Positions 16,766 through 24,563 of a stretch of DNA of 64,000 bases are shown in pieces. The notes beneath the pieces are model-generated. The model was not told the origin of the DNA, did no database searches, and saw only the letters and a program-made list of their open reading frames with translations. This DNA is from Nitrospirillum viridazoti (GTDB taxonomy: Bacteria > Pseudomonadota > Alphaproteobacteria > Azospirillales > Azospirillaceae): NCBI RefSeq assembly GCF_007827975.1, contig NZ_VITT01000036.1, one strand, 5' to 3'. Made by a program: the position numbers and the translations under genes. Every line of letters begins with the position of its first letter. Positions within the stretch are counted from its first letter, which is position 1.

Positions 16766-17248
16766 TCAGCCACGCACCGCGCGAATAAGCGCGTCCACCG
16801 TCACGGCGTCGGCGCCGGCGGGTACCGTCGCCAGGGGCAGGCCGTGCCCGCCCAGGCTGGACAGGGTTTCGGCCGTGCCGGCCATCACGTCCCAGTCGCT
16901 GGTGCTGGCCTTCAGCGCGCCTTGCGCCTCGCGTGCCGTGGCGGCCAGCGTCACCTCCAGCCCCAGGGTTTCCAACGCGCCGGCCAGGCGGGCCAGCGCA
17001 CCGCCAACCAGCAGAACCCGGAGAGTGGAGACGGGGCGCTTGCGCGGCACCCTGGCCACCAGCTGCCGCGCCTCTTCCGCCGCGGCCAGGATACGGGCGG
17101 CGAAGTCCTGTTCCTGCCCCCCTGCAGGCAGATCCGCCGCCAGCAGGGTGGAATAGCCGTGGATGGCCGTCAGCAGGTTGTTGAGGTCATGGATAAAGGT
17201 GGCGGGAACCACCCGGCCCTCGGCGTCCCCCTTGCCGTCAGCTGGCAA
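16766..17248 (-). CDS. orphan histidine-phosphoacceptor / degenerate receiver protein
   Basis: The 160-residue product starts with a histidine-kinase dimerisation-like helix pair: FIHDLNNLLTAIHGYSTLLAADL, with candidate phosphoacceptor His20 in an H-x-L-N-N-L-L box. A receiver-like half follows from about residue 68 (TLRVLLVGGALARLAGALETLGLEVTLAAT). No ATP-binding (N, G1, G2) motifs exist. The receiver lacks the acidic pocket and an obvious phosphoacceptor Asp. It starts at a TTG with GGAG upstream and overlaps the preceding response-regulator gene by 11 bp, so the two are probably co-translated. A phosphotransfer or scaffold role is inference. Confidence 0.55.
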   Translation of the reverse strand: MPADGKGDAEGRVVPATFIHDLNNLLTAIHGYSTLLAADLPAGGQEQDFAARILAAAEEARQLVARVPRKRPVSTLRVLLVGGALARLAGALETLGLEVTLAATAREAQGALKASTSDWDVMAGTAETLSSLGGHGLPLATVPAGADAVTVDALIRAVRG

Positions 17249-17843
17249 TACCCATCTCCACCGCGCGCATCACCGCCTGGGTGCGGTTCTTGGCGCCCAG
17301 CTTGCGGCAGATGCCCCGCACGTGCAGCTTCACCGTCACCTCTTCCAGTTCCAGCGAGCGCGCGATTTCCTTGTTGGAGCGGCCCTGCAGAAGATAGTCC
17401 AGCACCTCGCGCTCACGCCGGGTGAAGCTGGCGCCGTCGGCCGTGTCGGCGGTGTTGACGTCGGCCGGGATGAACCGCTCACCCGCCAGCATGGTCTGGA
17501 TGGCGGACAGCAATTCCGTGGCGCTCAGGGTCTTGGGCAGGAAGCCGATGGCACCCCGGGTGAAGGCGCCCCGGATCTCATCCGGCCGGGCCAGGCCCGA
17601 CATCAGCGCCACCTTCAGCAGGGGGAATTCGGTGCGCACGCGCTGCAGGCCGTCCAGTCCGTTCATCCCCGGCATGCGCAGATCCAGGATCAGCAGGTCG
17701 ATGGCCTTGTCCTGCCGCAGGGCGACGACGGCCTCATCCACGCTGGCGGCCCCTACGACGACCGCGCCCGGCGCCTGTCTTTCGATGTGAGAAGACAACG
17801 CGTCGCGCACCAGACCATGGTCATCGGCAATCAGTAAGCGCAT
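17238..17843 (-). CDS. NarL/FixJ-family response regulator
   Basis: The 201-residue product has an N-terminal receiver domain (acidic pocket Asp7-Asp8 in LLIADDHG, phosphoacceptor Asp54 in LLILDLRMPGMNGLDG, conserved Lys in GFLPKT) and a C-terminal LuxR-type helix-turn-helix (FTRREREVLDYLLQGRSNKEIARSL and VKLHVRGICRKLGAKNRTQAV). It is expected to bind DNA after phosphorylation. No complete histidine kinase is adjacent; the only linked gene is the overlapping DHp-like protein downstream, so the cognate kinase must lie elsewhere. It reads away from rho, sharing the strand, with a 217-bp upstream gap. Confidence 0.88.
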   Translation of the reverse strand: MRLLIADDHGLVRDALSSHIERQAPGAVVVGAASVDEAVVALRQDKAIDLLILDLRMPGMNGLDGLQRVRTEFPLLKVALMSGLARPDEIRGAFTRGAIGFLPKTLSATELLSAIQTMLAGERFIPADVNTADTADGASFTRREREVLDYLLQGRSNKEIARSLELEEVTVKLHVRGICRKLGAKNRTQAVMRAVEMGIAS

Positions 17844-17865
17844 GTGAGACGACCCCCGCGGTTGC

Positions 17866-18011
17866 TCTATCCAAAAGGATAGACCAATAACCCCTGCTAT
17901 TTGAACCTTTTTTCAGCGTCGGCAAGGGTTGCGCAAGCAGAAATTTCTTATCGAACGTAATGGAATGTGACCAGTTCTCAATTAAGCCCGTGAAACCACG
18001 GAAAACCGTGG
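17866..18011. repeat. two short hairpins in the response-regulator upstream region
   Basis: The 17844-18060 gap holds TCTATCC-AAAA-GGATAGA (17866-17883), about 25 bp upstream of the response-regulator start, and CCACGG-AAAA-CCGTGG (17996-18011). Both have a 4-nt A loop (T loop on the minus strand). Neither is followed by a T-run in the transcribed direction, so leader structures or protein-binding sites are possible. The gap is AT-richer than its surroundings, as expected for a promoter region. Confidence 0.5.
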
Positions 18012-18060
18012 ATCTTGGTTAATTCTCAGTTCATTCCACAAACAGTGTTTTTACTGACAA

Positions 18061-18093
18061 TAAAAAGGGCGCCACCGCATAGCAATGGCGCCC
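18061..18093 (-). terminator. intrinsic terminator of rho
   Basis: On the minus strand GGGCGCCA (18093-18086) pairs with TGGCGCCC (18074-18067), followed by TTTTTA. It begins about 25 bp after the rho stop. Confidence 0.9.
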
Positions 18094-18117
18094 GTGATAT
18101 CGATACTGGAATTCTTC

Positions 18118-19380
18118 TTACTGGTTCATGCTCTCGAAGAATTCGGAATTCTGCTTGCTCTGCTTGAGCTTGTCGATCAGGAATTCCACCGCGTCGGTGG
18201 CACCCATCGGGTTCAAGATACGGCGTAGGATCCACATCTTGGCCATGGTGCCCTTTTCCACCAGCAGCTCTTCCTTGCGGGTGCCCGACTTCTGGATGTC
18301 GATGGCCGGGAAGACGCGCTTGTCCGACAGCTTGCGGTCGAGGACGATTTCCGAGTTACCGGTGCCCTTGAACTCTTCGAAGATGACCTCGTCCATGCGC
18401 GAGCCGGTGTCGATCAGCGCGGTGGCGATGATGGTCAGGCTGCCGCCTTCCTCGATGTTGCGGGCGGCGCCGAAGAAGCGCTTGGGGCGCTGCAGGGCGT
18501 TGGCGTCCACACCGCCGGTCAGCACCTTGCCCGAGGACGGCACCACCGTGTTGTAGGCGCGGGCCAGGCGGGTGATGCTGTCCAGCAGGATGACGACGTC
18601 GCGCTTGTGCTCCACCAGGCGCTTGGCCTTCTCCAGCACCATCTCCGTCACCTGGACGTGGCGGGTCGCCGGCTCGTCGAAGGTGGAGCTGATGACCTCG
18701 CCCCGGACGGAGCGGGCCATGTCGGTCACTTCTTCCGGACGCTCATCGATCAGCAGGACGATGAGGTAGACCTCGGGGTGGTTGGTGGCGATGGAGTGGG
18801 CGATGTTCTGCAACATCACCGTCTTGCCGGTGCGGGGCGGCGCCACGATCAGGGCGCGCTGGCCCTTGCCCAGCGGGGCCACCAGGTCGATGACCCGGGT
18901 GGTCATGTCCTTCTTGTTGCGAACCGGATCCTCGATTTCCAGCTTCAGCCGCTCTTCCGGATAGAGCGGGGTCAGGTTGTCGAAGTTGATGCGGTGACGC
19001 ACCTTGTCCGGGTGGTCGAAGTTGATCGAACCGACCTTCAGCAGGGCGAAATAGCGCTCACCATCCTTGGGCGAGCGGATCTGGCCTTCCACCGTGTCGC
19101 CGGTGCGCAGGCCGAAGCGGCGCACCTGGCTGGGGCTGACGTAGATGTCGTCGGGACCCGGCAGATAGTTGCTTTCGGGCGAGCGCAGGAAACCGAAGCC
19201 GTCCTGCAGAACCTCCAGCACGCCTTCGCCGAAGATAGGGACGTCGTTTTCGGCCAGCTGCTTCAGGATGGCGAACATCATGTCCTGCTTACGCAGGGTG
19301 CCCGCGTTCTCAATCTGCAGCTCTTCCGCGAACGCCAGCAGCTCGGCGGGCGACTTGGCCTTTAACTCTTGGAGATTCAT
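18118..19380 (-). CDS. rho: transcription termination factor Rho
   Basis: Rho is the hexameric RNA-dependent ATPase that ends many transcripts. The 420-residue product has the N-terminal Rho_N segment (LQELKAKSPAELLAFAEELQIEN), a cold-shock-like RNA-binding domain (GFGFLRSPESNYLPGPDDIYVS), Walker A PPRTGKTVML (about residues 178-187), Walker B-type VVILLDSITRLARA and the Q-loop and R-loop region (SGKVLTGGVDANAL). The length is typical. The gap on its 5' side is about 390 bp, consistent with a long autoregulated leader; its 3' side has its own intrinsic terminator. Confidence 0.97.
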   Translation of the reverse strand: MNLQELKAKSPAELLAFAEELQIENAGTLRKQDMMFAILKQLAENDVPIFGEGVLEVLQDGFGFLRSPESNYLPGPDDIYVSPSQVRRFGLRTGDTVEGQIRSPKDGERYFALLKVGSINFDHPDKVRHRINFDNLTPLYPEERLKLEIEDPVRNKKDMTTRVIDLVAPLGKGQRALIVAPPRTGKTVMLQNIAHSIATNHPEVYLIVLLIDERPEEVTDMARSVRGEVISSTFDEPATRHVQVTEMVLEKAKRLVEHKRDVVILLDSITRLARAYNTVVPSSGKVLTGGVDANALQRPKRFFGAARNIEEGGSLTIIATALIDTGSRMDEVIFEEFKGTGNSEIVLDRKLSDKRVFPAIDIQKSGTRKEELLVEKGTMAKMWILRRILNPMGATDAVEFLIDKLKQSKQNSEFFESMNQ

Positions 19381-19773
19381 CTTCGTCCTGTCGAGAGCCC
19401 CGGGAATGATGACGACGGCTTGGCCGCCGGCCCCGGACTCATGGAATAGGGTGTGTAGGGTGGAAGGATGGCATCACCAGGGAAAAAGGACGGCGACACC
19501 GGGAGGGGAAGTTCGGGGAAATTGGCCTCACTGCGCCCATCCCGGGGAGGGGGGCGGGGATGCCTCACGAGTCAGGCGCCCGGATGACGGGGCGACTCGA
19601 AATCATCCCGACGTTACGGGCCTTGACCTGTTCCAGGATTAGTACAGGACCCAAGCCCAAGTCAAAGCAAAAAGACCCGGATCCCCAGGGCGCATTCGAC
19701 CTAGGACTAAATATCCCAGATACATGCTGGAACTTAAACGGGGTGCTAACGGGTCCGCGCCCGCCATGGCAGG
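19381..19773. other. gene-free stretch upstream of rho
   Basis: This 393-bp gap lies between the rho start and the hemJ stop, both on the minus strand. I see no supported open frame, RNA gene or strong hairpin. The half nearer hemJ is less GC-rich (about 19640-19740) and could hold the rho promoter. A long untranslated rho leader is expected from rho autoregulation in other bacteria, but I cannot show it here. Confidence 0.4.
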
Positions 19774-20202
19774 TTAGAACGGCCGGACGATGACCAGGAT
19801 GACGATCAGGATCATCAGCAGGGTCGGCACCTCGTTGGCCATGCGGAAGAAGCGCGGGGACTTGGTGTTGCGATCCTCCGCGAACGCGCGGCGCCAGCGG
19901 GCCATGGCCATGTGCATGACGGTCATCAGCACCACCAGCGACAGCTTGGCGTGCAGCCAGCCGGCCCCCTTCAGCAACCCCGGATCCAAGGTGATCATGG
20001 CCAGGCCACAGGCCCAGGTCAGGATCATGGCCGGGTTCATGATGACGCGCAGCAGGCGCCGCTCCATGACCTTGAAGGTCTCGGACTGGGCGGATCCGGC
20101 GGGCGCGTCGCAGTGGTAGACGAACAGCCGCGGCAGGTAGAACAGTCCCGCCATCCAGGAGATGACGGCGATGACGTGGATAGCCTTGATCCAGAGGTAC
20201 AT
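19774..20202 (-). CDS. hemJ: protoporphyrinogen oxidase HemJ
   Basis: The 142-residue membrane protein has four hydrophobic helices and the HemJ signatures: an N-terminal MYLWIKAIHVIAVISWMAGLFYLPRLFVYH with the conserved His and a central LLRVIMNPAMILTWACGLAM. HemJ oxidises protoporphyrinogen IX to protoporphyrin IX, the step before ferrochelatase. The ATG at 20202 gives the family length; a longer frame runs back into hemH and is not needed. It lies 41 bp after hemH, so hemE, hemH and hemJ are probably one transcript covering late haem synthesis. Confidence 0.92.
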   Translation of the reverse strand: MYLWIKAIHVIAVISWMAGLFYLPRLFVYHCDAPAGSAQSETFKVMERRLLRVIMNPAMILTWACGLAMITLDPGLLKGAGWLHAKLSLVVLMTVMHMAMARWRRAFAEDRNTKSPRFFRMANEVPTLLMILIVILVIVRPF

Positions 20203-20243
20203 GGGGGATGCGCCCTGCCCTGTCTTTGAGGTCCTGACGCCCC

Positions 20244-21353
20244 TTATGCCCCCGAGGCGGGCTGCGGGCAACCGGCTTTGCCGGCGGGGCATAGGCGCAG
20301 GCCGGTGCCGCACATCACCGGCCCGCCGGATGTTCGGATCAGCGCCTGGCGCACCAGGCCGGCCAAACCCAGGATGAAGGACGGTTCCACGCCCACCGTC
20401 GGCACGCGCACGAAGTGGGGAACGCCCACCTCCCTGGCCAGGTGGCGGTACTCGTGCTCGATCTCCACCAGGGTTTCGGAGTGTTCGGAGACGAAGGCGA
20501 TGGGCACCACCACCACCGGCACCCTGTCCTGGCCGGCACGGCGGATCTCTTCGTCCGCGGAGGGGCCGATCCACTTCATGGGGCCGACCCGGCTCTGGTA
20601 GCAGGAGACCCAATCGAGTTTCTCGATGCGCAGGGACTTCACCACCGCCTGGGCCGTGCGTTCGCACTGAAACTGATAGGGATCGCCACCCTTCACCACC
20701 TTCTCCGGCAGGCCATGGGCGGAGAACAGAACGCGCGGCTTGCCGTGGGGGGCGGCGTCTTCCAGGCCGGCGCGGATCAGCTTGGCCACGGCAGCGACGA
20801 AGCCCGGCTCATCCGGGTAGCAGCAGATGGAGCGTGAGGGCGCCGTCAGGCCCGCCGCCTTAGCGGCCCGCTGCCAATCCTTGAGGCTGGAGGCAGTGGT
20901 GGTGGTGGAGAATTGGGGGTAGAGGGGCAGCAGCACCACCTCATCCGGTTCCCAATCCTTCACGTCATGCGCCACGGCGTCGCTGAACGGGTGCCAATAG
21001 CGCATGCTGACGAACACCCGCACCGTGCCCGCGTCCCACAACTGCTGCTCCAGCGCCCGGGCCTGGGCCAGGGTGTTGGGCAGTAGGGGCGAGCCACCAC
21101 CCAGGGTCTGGTAGATGCCCTGGGCGACCTTGTCGCGCCGGCTGGAAATCAGGTGCGCTATCAGCTGGCGAAAAGGGGCAGGCAGGCCAATGATGGCCGG
21201 ATCGCGGAACAGGTTGTAGAGGAAAGGCCGCACCGCCTCCAGCCTGTCCGGCCCGCCGAGATTGAACAGGACGACGGCGATGCGGCGGGCGCGGGCGGCC
21301 TTGGGCGCCGCCTGGGTGTCGGGCGCGATCTCAGGAAGGGGCAGCGGGCTCAT
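20244..21353 (-). CDS. hemH: ferrochelatase
   Basis: Ferrochelatase inserts Fe(II) into protoporphyrin IX. The 369-residue product has RRIAVVLFNLGGPD near residue 23, VFVSMRYWHPFSDA, LPLYPQFSTTTTAS (about 142-155), the metal-binding His in VLFSAHGLPEKVVKGGDPY (about 212) and the second acidic/His motif PIAFVSEHSETLVEIEHEY. The C-terminus is Cys-rich: CGTGLRLCPAGKAGC gives three closely spaced cysteines. Some alphaproteobacterial ferrochelatases carry a 2Fe-2S cluster with C-terminal cysteine ligands, so one is plausible here but not shown. It is flanked by hemE and hemJ. Confidence 0.96.
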   Translation of the reverse strand: MSPLPLPEIAPDTQAAPKAARARRIAVVLFNLGGPDRLEAVRPFLYNLFRDPAIIGLPAPFRQLIAHLISSRRDKVAQGIYQTLGGGSPLLPNTLAQARALEQQLWDAGTVRVFVSMRYWHPFSDAVAHDVKDWEPDEVVLLPLYPQFSTTTTASSLKDWQRAAKAAGLTAPSRSICCYPDEPGFVAAVAKLIRAGLEDAAPHGKPRVLFSAHGLPEKVVKGGDPYQFQCERTAQAVVKSLRIEKLDWVSCYQSRVGPMKWIGPSADEEIRRAGQDRVPVVVVPIAFVSEHSETLVEIEHEYRHLAREVGVPHFVRVPTVGVEPSFILGLAGLVRQALIRTSGGPVMCGTGLRLCPAGKAGCPQPASGA

Positions 21354-21436
21354 GGGGGCTCGGTAGCGGTCGGCGGGTCGTGTCGGCGCGGGCGGATACG
21401 GTCGCCCGCGCGCCTTGGATCATCAAACGGAACAGA

Positions 21437-22519
21437 TCATCCCTGATTTGAGGACGGCCATTCCTGGATCAAGTGGGCCAGCTCCGCAACATGCTCGGGC
21501 GGGGTCTGCTGCACGATGCCGTGGCCGAGGTTGAAGATGAAGGGTCCCTTGCCCAGCGTCGACAGGATATCCGTGGCGGCGCGGCGCAGCGCCGTCCCCC
21601 CCGCCACCAGGGCCAGCGGATCCAGATTGCCCTGGACAGGCACGCGGCTCTGCAGGGCACTGACAGCCCAGTCCAGCGGGACGGACGTGTCCAGGCTGAC
21701 GGCGTCCACCCCCGTCTGCTCCACATACGCCTGGATGCCGACGCCCGCCCCGCGCGGAAAGCCGATGACGGGCACCCCCGGATGCTTGTCCTTCAGGGCC
21801 CGCACGATGGCCCGGGTGGGGGCGATGGACCAGCGGGCGAATTCCGCCGGGGCCAGCGCGCCGGCCCAACTGTCGAACAGCTGCACCACCTCCGCACCCG
21901 CCCGGATCTGGGCGGACAGGTGGGTGACGGTGGTCTCGACCAGCAAATCGATCAGGCGCTGGAAGCCCGCCGGATCCTTGTAGGCCCAGCCCTTGGCGTG
22001 CAGGAACTCCTTCGAGCCGGCCCCCTCGACCATATAGGTCGCGACAGTCCAGGGGCTGCCCGCGAAGCCGATGAGCGTCACCGGATCCGGCAGCGCCGTC
22101 CGGATACGCCGGACAGCCTCATAGACCGGTTCTGCCCGCTCTTCCAGATGGGCAACGTCCAGGCGGTCCAGCCCGGCCTGGTCGCGGATGGGATCCAGGC
22201 GCGGCCCCTCGCCTTCCGCGAACCATACCTTCTGTCCCAGGGCGTGCGGCAGGACCAGGATGTCGGAGAACAGGATGGCGGCGTCCATGCCATAGCGCCG
22301 GATGGGCTGCAGCGTCACCTCCGTCGCCAGGTCCGGCTTCAGGCACAGATCCAGGAAGCCGCCGGCCTGGGCCCGCACCTCGCGGTATTCGGGCAGATAG
22401 CGGCCGGCCTGGCGCATCAGCCAGAAGGGCGGACGGGGGGCGGTCTCACCCTTCAAGGTACGCAGCAGCAGGCGGTCCGGCCGGCTTTGGGGCTGGATCT
22501 GGGACAAGGCGATCTCCAT
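21437..22519 (-). CDS. hemE: uroporphyrinogen decarboxylase
   Basis: HemE decarboxylates uroporphyrinogen III to coproporphyrinogen III. The 360-residue product carries the family N-terminal signature PPFWLMRQAGRYLPEYREVR (about residues 30-49), the catalytic-pocket ILFSDILVLPHALG, GFAGSPWTVATYMVEG and the late FNLGHGIVQQTPPEH. The ATG at 22519 is chosen because a longer frame would extend into the origin region and overshoot the family length; the ribosome-binding site is weak. It points away from the origin and lies 83 bp ahead of hemH. hemE beside the origin is a recurring alphaproteobacterial arrangement. Confidence 0.95.
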   Translation of the reverse strand: MEIALSQIQPQSRPDRLLLRTLKGETAPRPPFWLMRQAGRYLPEYREVRAQAGGFLDLCLKPDLATEVTLQPIRRYGMDAAILFSDILVLPHALGQKVWFAEGEGPRLDPIRDQAGLDRLDVAHLEERAEPVYEAVRRIRTALPDPVTLIGFAGSPWTVATYMVEGAGSKEFLHAKGWAYKDPAGFQRLIDLLVETTVTHLSAQIRAGAEVVQLFDSWAGALAPAEFARWSIAPTRAIVRALKDKHPGVPVIGFPRGAGVGIQAYVEQTGVDAVSLDTSVPLDWAVSALQSRVPVQGNLDPLALVAGGTALRRAATDILSTLGKGPFIFNLGHGIVQQTPPEHVAELAHLIQEWPSSNQG

Positions 22520-22567
22520 AGGGGCGCCGGTGCGCTGGCAGCCGGGCCCGACGTTTTCCCACAGGCC

Positions 22568-22599
22568 CCTTTTTCTACTCTGATCTAATTTGAAAAAGG
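22568..22599. other. candidate DNA-unwinding element of oriC
   Basis: CCTTTTTC (22568-22575) and GAAAAAGG (22592-22599) form an 8-bp inverted repeat around an AT-rich spacer. This is the most AT-rich part of the gap and lies 21 bp from the perfect DnaA box. Confidence 0.55.
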
Positions 22600-22619
22600 A
22601 ATGGGGTGGTAGTTGGCCC

Positions 22620-22628
22620 TGTGGATAA
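22620..22628 (-). other. perfect DnaA box
   Basis: TGTGGATAA is the exact complement of the consensus TTATCCACA; it is the only perfect box in the origin gap. Confidence 0.88.
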
Positions 22629-22979
22629 CGGGAATTCAAGATCATCCGTATTTCATCCACAACGTTCGCGGGATCCCGCGTCGGCTCTTCGGGATGTGGA
22701 TGACGCTGCGGGGTTTCTGGTCAGAGCCTTGGAATGTTATAGATTCCATGAGGTCTGGGGATCCTGGGGATAAGTGGGCGGCGCCGGTCATCGCCCCCGG
22801 TTGTTCCGAGGGGTGACGGACCTTTATCCCGATGCGGGATTCCCTCTGCGTGGGATCCCAGGAAGCCTGTATGAAAAGGAAATGGGATCCAGAAACGACG
22901 GATTTTTCCCGGATTATCCGCCGGTTTTCCCCAGATCCGGTCCACAGGCATCCAGTTCGCATCTTCCAAGACCACCCAT

Positions 22980-23912
22980 ATGTCCGTTGCCGGAGCGACG
23001 CCCTTGCCCCAGACGCCCCAAACTAAGGAATTCCACCTGCACCTGGTGTCCGACGCCACCGGCGAGACCATCAATTCCGTGGCGCGCGCCTGCGTCTCGC
23101 AGTTCGACCATGTCGAACCCATCGAGCATTTCTGGAACCTGGTCCGCACCGATCGGCAGCTGGAGATGGTGATCGACGGCATTCGCGATAATCCGGGGCT
23201 GGTCATGTTCACCCTGGTGAACGAGCGCCTGCGCCGGCGCCTGCAGGACACCTGCCGCGAGATCGGCATCCCCTGTGTGCCGGTGCTGGACCACCTGATC
23301 AATTCGCTGGCCGCCTACCTTGGCTTGGAAAGCCAGAGCCAGCCGGGCCGTCAGCATGCCTTGGACGCGGAGTATTTCAGCCGCATCGACGCCATGGATT
23401 TCGCCCTGGGCCATGACGACGGCCAGACGGCGTGGGAGTTGCACCAGGCCGACGTCATTCTGGTGGGCGTCTCACGCACCTCCAAGACGCCGACCTGCAT
23501 CTATCTGGCGAACCGCGGCATCAAGGCGGCCAACATTCCCTTCGTCCCCGGTTGCCCCCTGCCACCGGAACTGGACCAGGTGTCGCGCCCGCTGGTGGTG
23601 GGCCTGACCAAAGACCCGGAGCGGCTGATCCAGATCCGCCGCAACCGCCTGCGCCTGTTGAACCAGGGGGAGGAAACCAGCTACGTCGATCCCGAGCAGG
23701 TCCGGTCGGAACTGTCGGAGGCGCGGCGGCTGTACAGCCGCAAGGGCTGGCCCGTCATCGATGTCACCCGCCGGTCCATCGAGGAGACTGCCGCCGAAAT
23801 CCTCATGCTGCTGGCCCGCCGCCGTCCGGCGGGGGCCGAGCCCATCAACCCCGTGGGGGAGCCCGCGGAAGGTCCGCGCCTGTCCCCCCGCCCGCCCCAT
23901 TCCGGAATGTGA
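22980..23912 (+). CDS. ppsR: PPDK/PEP-synthase regulatory protein (bifunctional kinase/pyrophosphorylase, DUF299)
   Basis: The family switches pyruvate phosphate dikinase or PEP synthase off and on by ADP-dependent phosphorylation and Pi-dependent dephosphorylation of a threonine. The 310-residue product has FHLHLVSDATGETINSVARA near residue 18, the P-loop-like GVSRTSKTPTCIYLANRG (about 161-178) and LTKDPERLIQIRRNRL. Its C-terminal 25 residues are Pro-rich and atypical. It is the first gene to the right of the origin, as in Caulobacter and Rickettsia (RP001), and probably opens a ppsR-maf-aroE-coaE-dnaQ transcript. Confidence 0.93.
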   Translation: MSVAGATPLPQTPQTKEFHLHLVSDATGETINSVARACVSQFDHVEPIEHFWNLVRTDRQLEMVIDGIRDNPGLVMFTLVNERLRRRLQDTCREIGIPCVPVLDHLINSLAAYLGLESQSQPGRQHALDAEYFSRIDAMDFALGHDDGQTAWELHQADVILVGVSRTSKTPTCIYLANRGIKAANIPFVPGCPLPPELDQVSRPLVVGLTKDPERLIQIRRNRLRLLNQGEETSYVDPEQVRSELSEARRLYSRKGWPVIDVTRRSIEETAAEILMLLARRRPAGAEPINPVGEPAEGPRLSPRPPHSGM

Positions 23913-23918
23913 GTGTGC

Positions 23919-24563
23919 ATGTCGTCTGAAGATTTCCCGGCGGCCGTGCCAATCGCGGTGCTGGCGACCCAGCCGGTGGTGCTGGCGTCCGGCAGCCAGA
24001 CGCGCCTATCCCTGCTGCGCGGCGCGGGGCTGGAGGTCGTCGCCCACCGCCCCGGCGTGGATGAGGAAGAGGTCAAGCTGTCGTGCAAGGCGGGCGGCCT
24101 GACGGTGGAGGAAACGGCGGAGGCCTTGGCGGAGCTGAAGGCATCGCGCGTGGCCGCCAAGGTGCCGGCCGCCTATGTCATCGGTGCCGACCAAATGTTG
24201 GAGTGCGAGGGCCGCTGGTTCGACAAGCCGGAGGATCGCGCCGGTGCCGCCGAACAGCTGCGCGCCTTGTCCGGTCGCACCCACCGCCTGGTGACCACCG
24301 CCGTGCTGTTCCACAACAACAGCCGTGTCTGGCACCAGACCGACCAGGCCAAGCTGACCATGCGCACCCTGAGCGATGACTTCATCGAGCGCTATCTGGA
24401 TGCCGCCGGTGACGCCGTGCTGACCTCCGTCGGCGGCTATCAGCTGGAGGCCCTGGGCGCCCAGCTGTTCACTCGTGTGGCCGGCGACCATTTCACCATC
24501 CTGGGCCTGCCGCTGCTGCCCCTGCTGGGCTTCTTGCGCGTGCGCGGCGTGTTGCCGTCATGA
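23919..24563 (+). CDS. maf: Maf family nucleoside triphosphate pyrophosphatase
   Basis: Maf proteins hydrolyse non-canonical or excess NTPs (dTTP, UTP, modified bases) and were first described as septum inhibitors. The 214-residue product has the N-terminal ASGSQTRLSLLRGAGL and the catalytic-Asp region VIGADQMLECEG (about residues 88-99), then SGRTHRLVTTAVL. The ATG at 23919 is preferred; a GTG at 23913 directly follows the ppsR stop and would add two residues. It overlaps aroE by four bases (ATGA), indicating coupling. This gene order next to oriC is widespread in alphaproteobacteria. Confidence 0.93.
   Translation: MSSEDFPAAVPIAVLATQPVVLASGSQTRLSLLRGAGLEVVAHRPGVDEEEVKLSCKAGGLTVEETAEALAELKASRVAAKVPAAYVIGADQMLECEGRWFDKPEDRAGAAEQLRALSGRTHRLVTTAVLFHNNSRVWHQTDQAKLTMRTLSDDFIERYLDAAGDAVLTSVGGYQLEALGAQLFTRVAGDHFTILGLPLLPLLGFLRVRGVLPS

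Larger units (their letters stand above)
22545..22979. other. oriC: chromosomal replication origin (oriC)
   Basis: This 435-bp non-coding gap lies between divergent hemE and ppsR, the same place as the Caulobacter origin. It has a perfect DnaA box (TGTGGATAA, 22620-22628). Near-boxes are TCATCCACA at 22653-22661, TGTGGATGA at 22695-22703, TGGGGATAA at 22765-22773, TTATCCCGA at 22824-22832, TTATCCGCC at 22914-22922 and TTTTCCCCA at 22925-22933. An AT-rich segment (22568-22599) beside the perfect box is the likely unwinding element. Two GATTC sites (22742, 22838) fit CcrM-type GANTC methylation. GGATCC occurs four times. Context plus box density make this a strong call; exact borders are approximate. 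Confidence 0.9.

Noticed and set aside
17996..18011. CCACGG-AAAA-CCGTGG considered as a terminator
   Set aside because: Neither strand has a T-run after the stem and a proper rho terminator lies next to it at 18061-18093.
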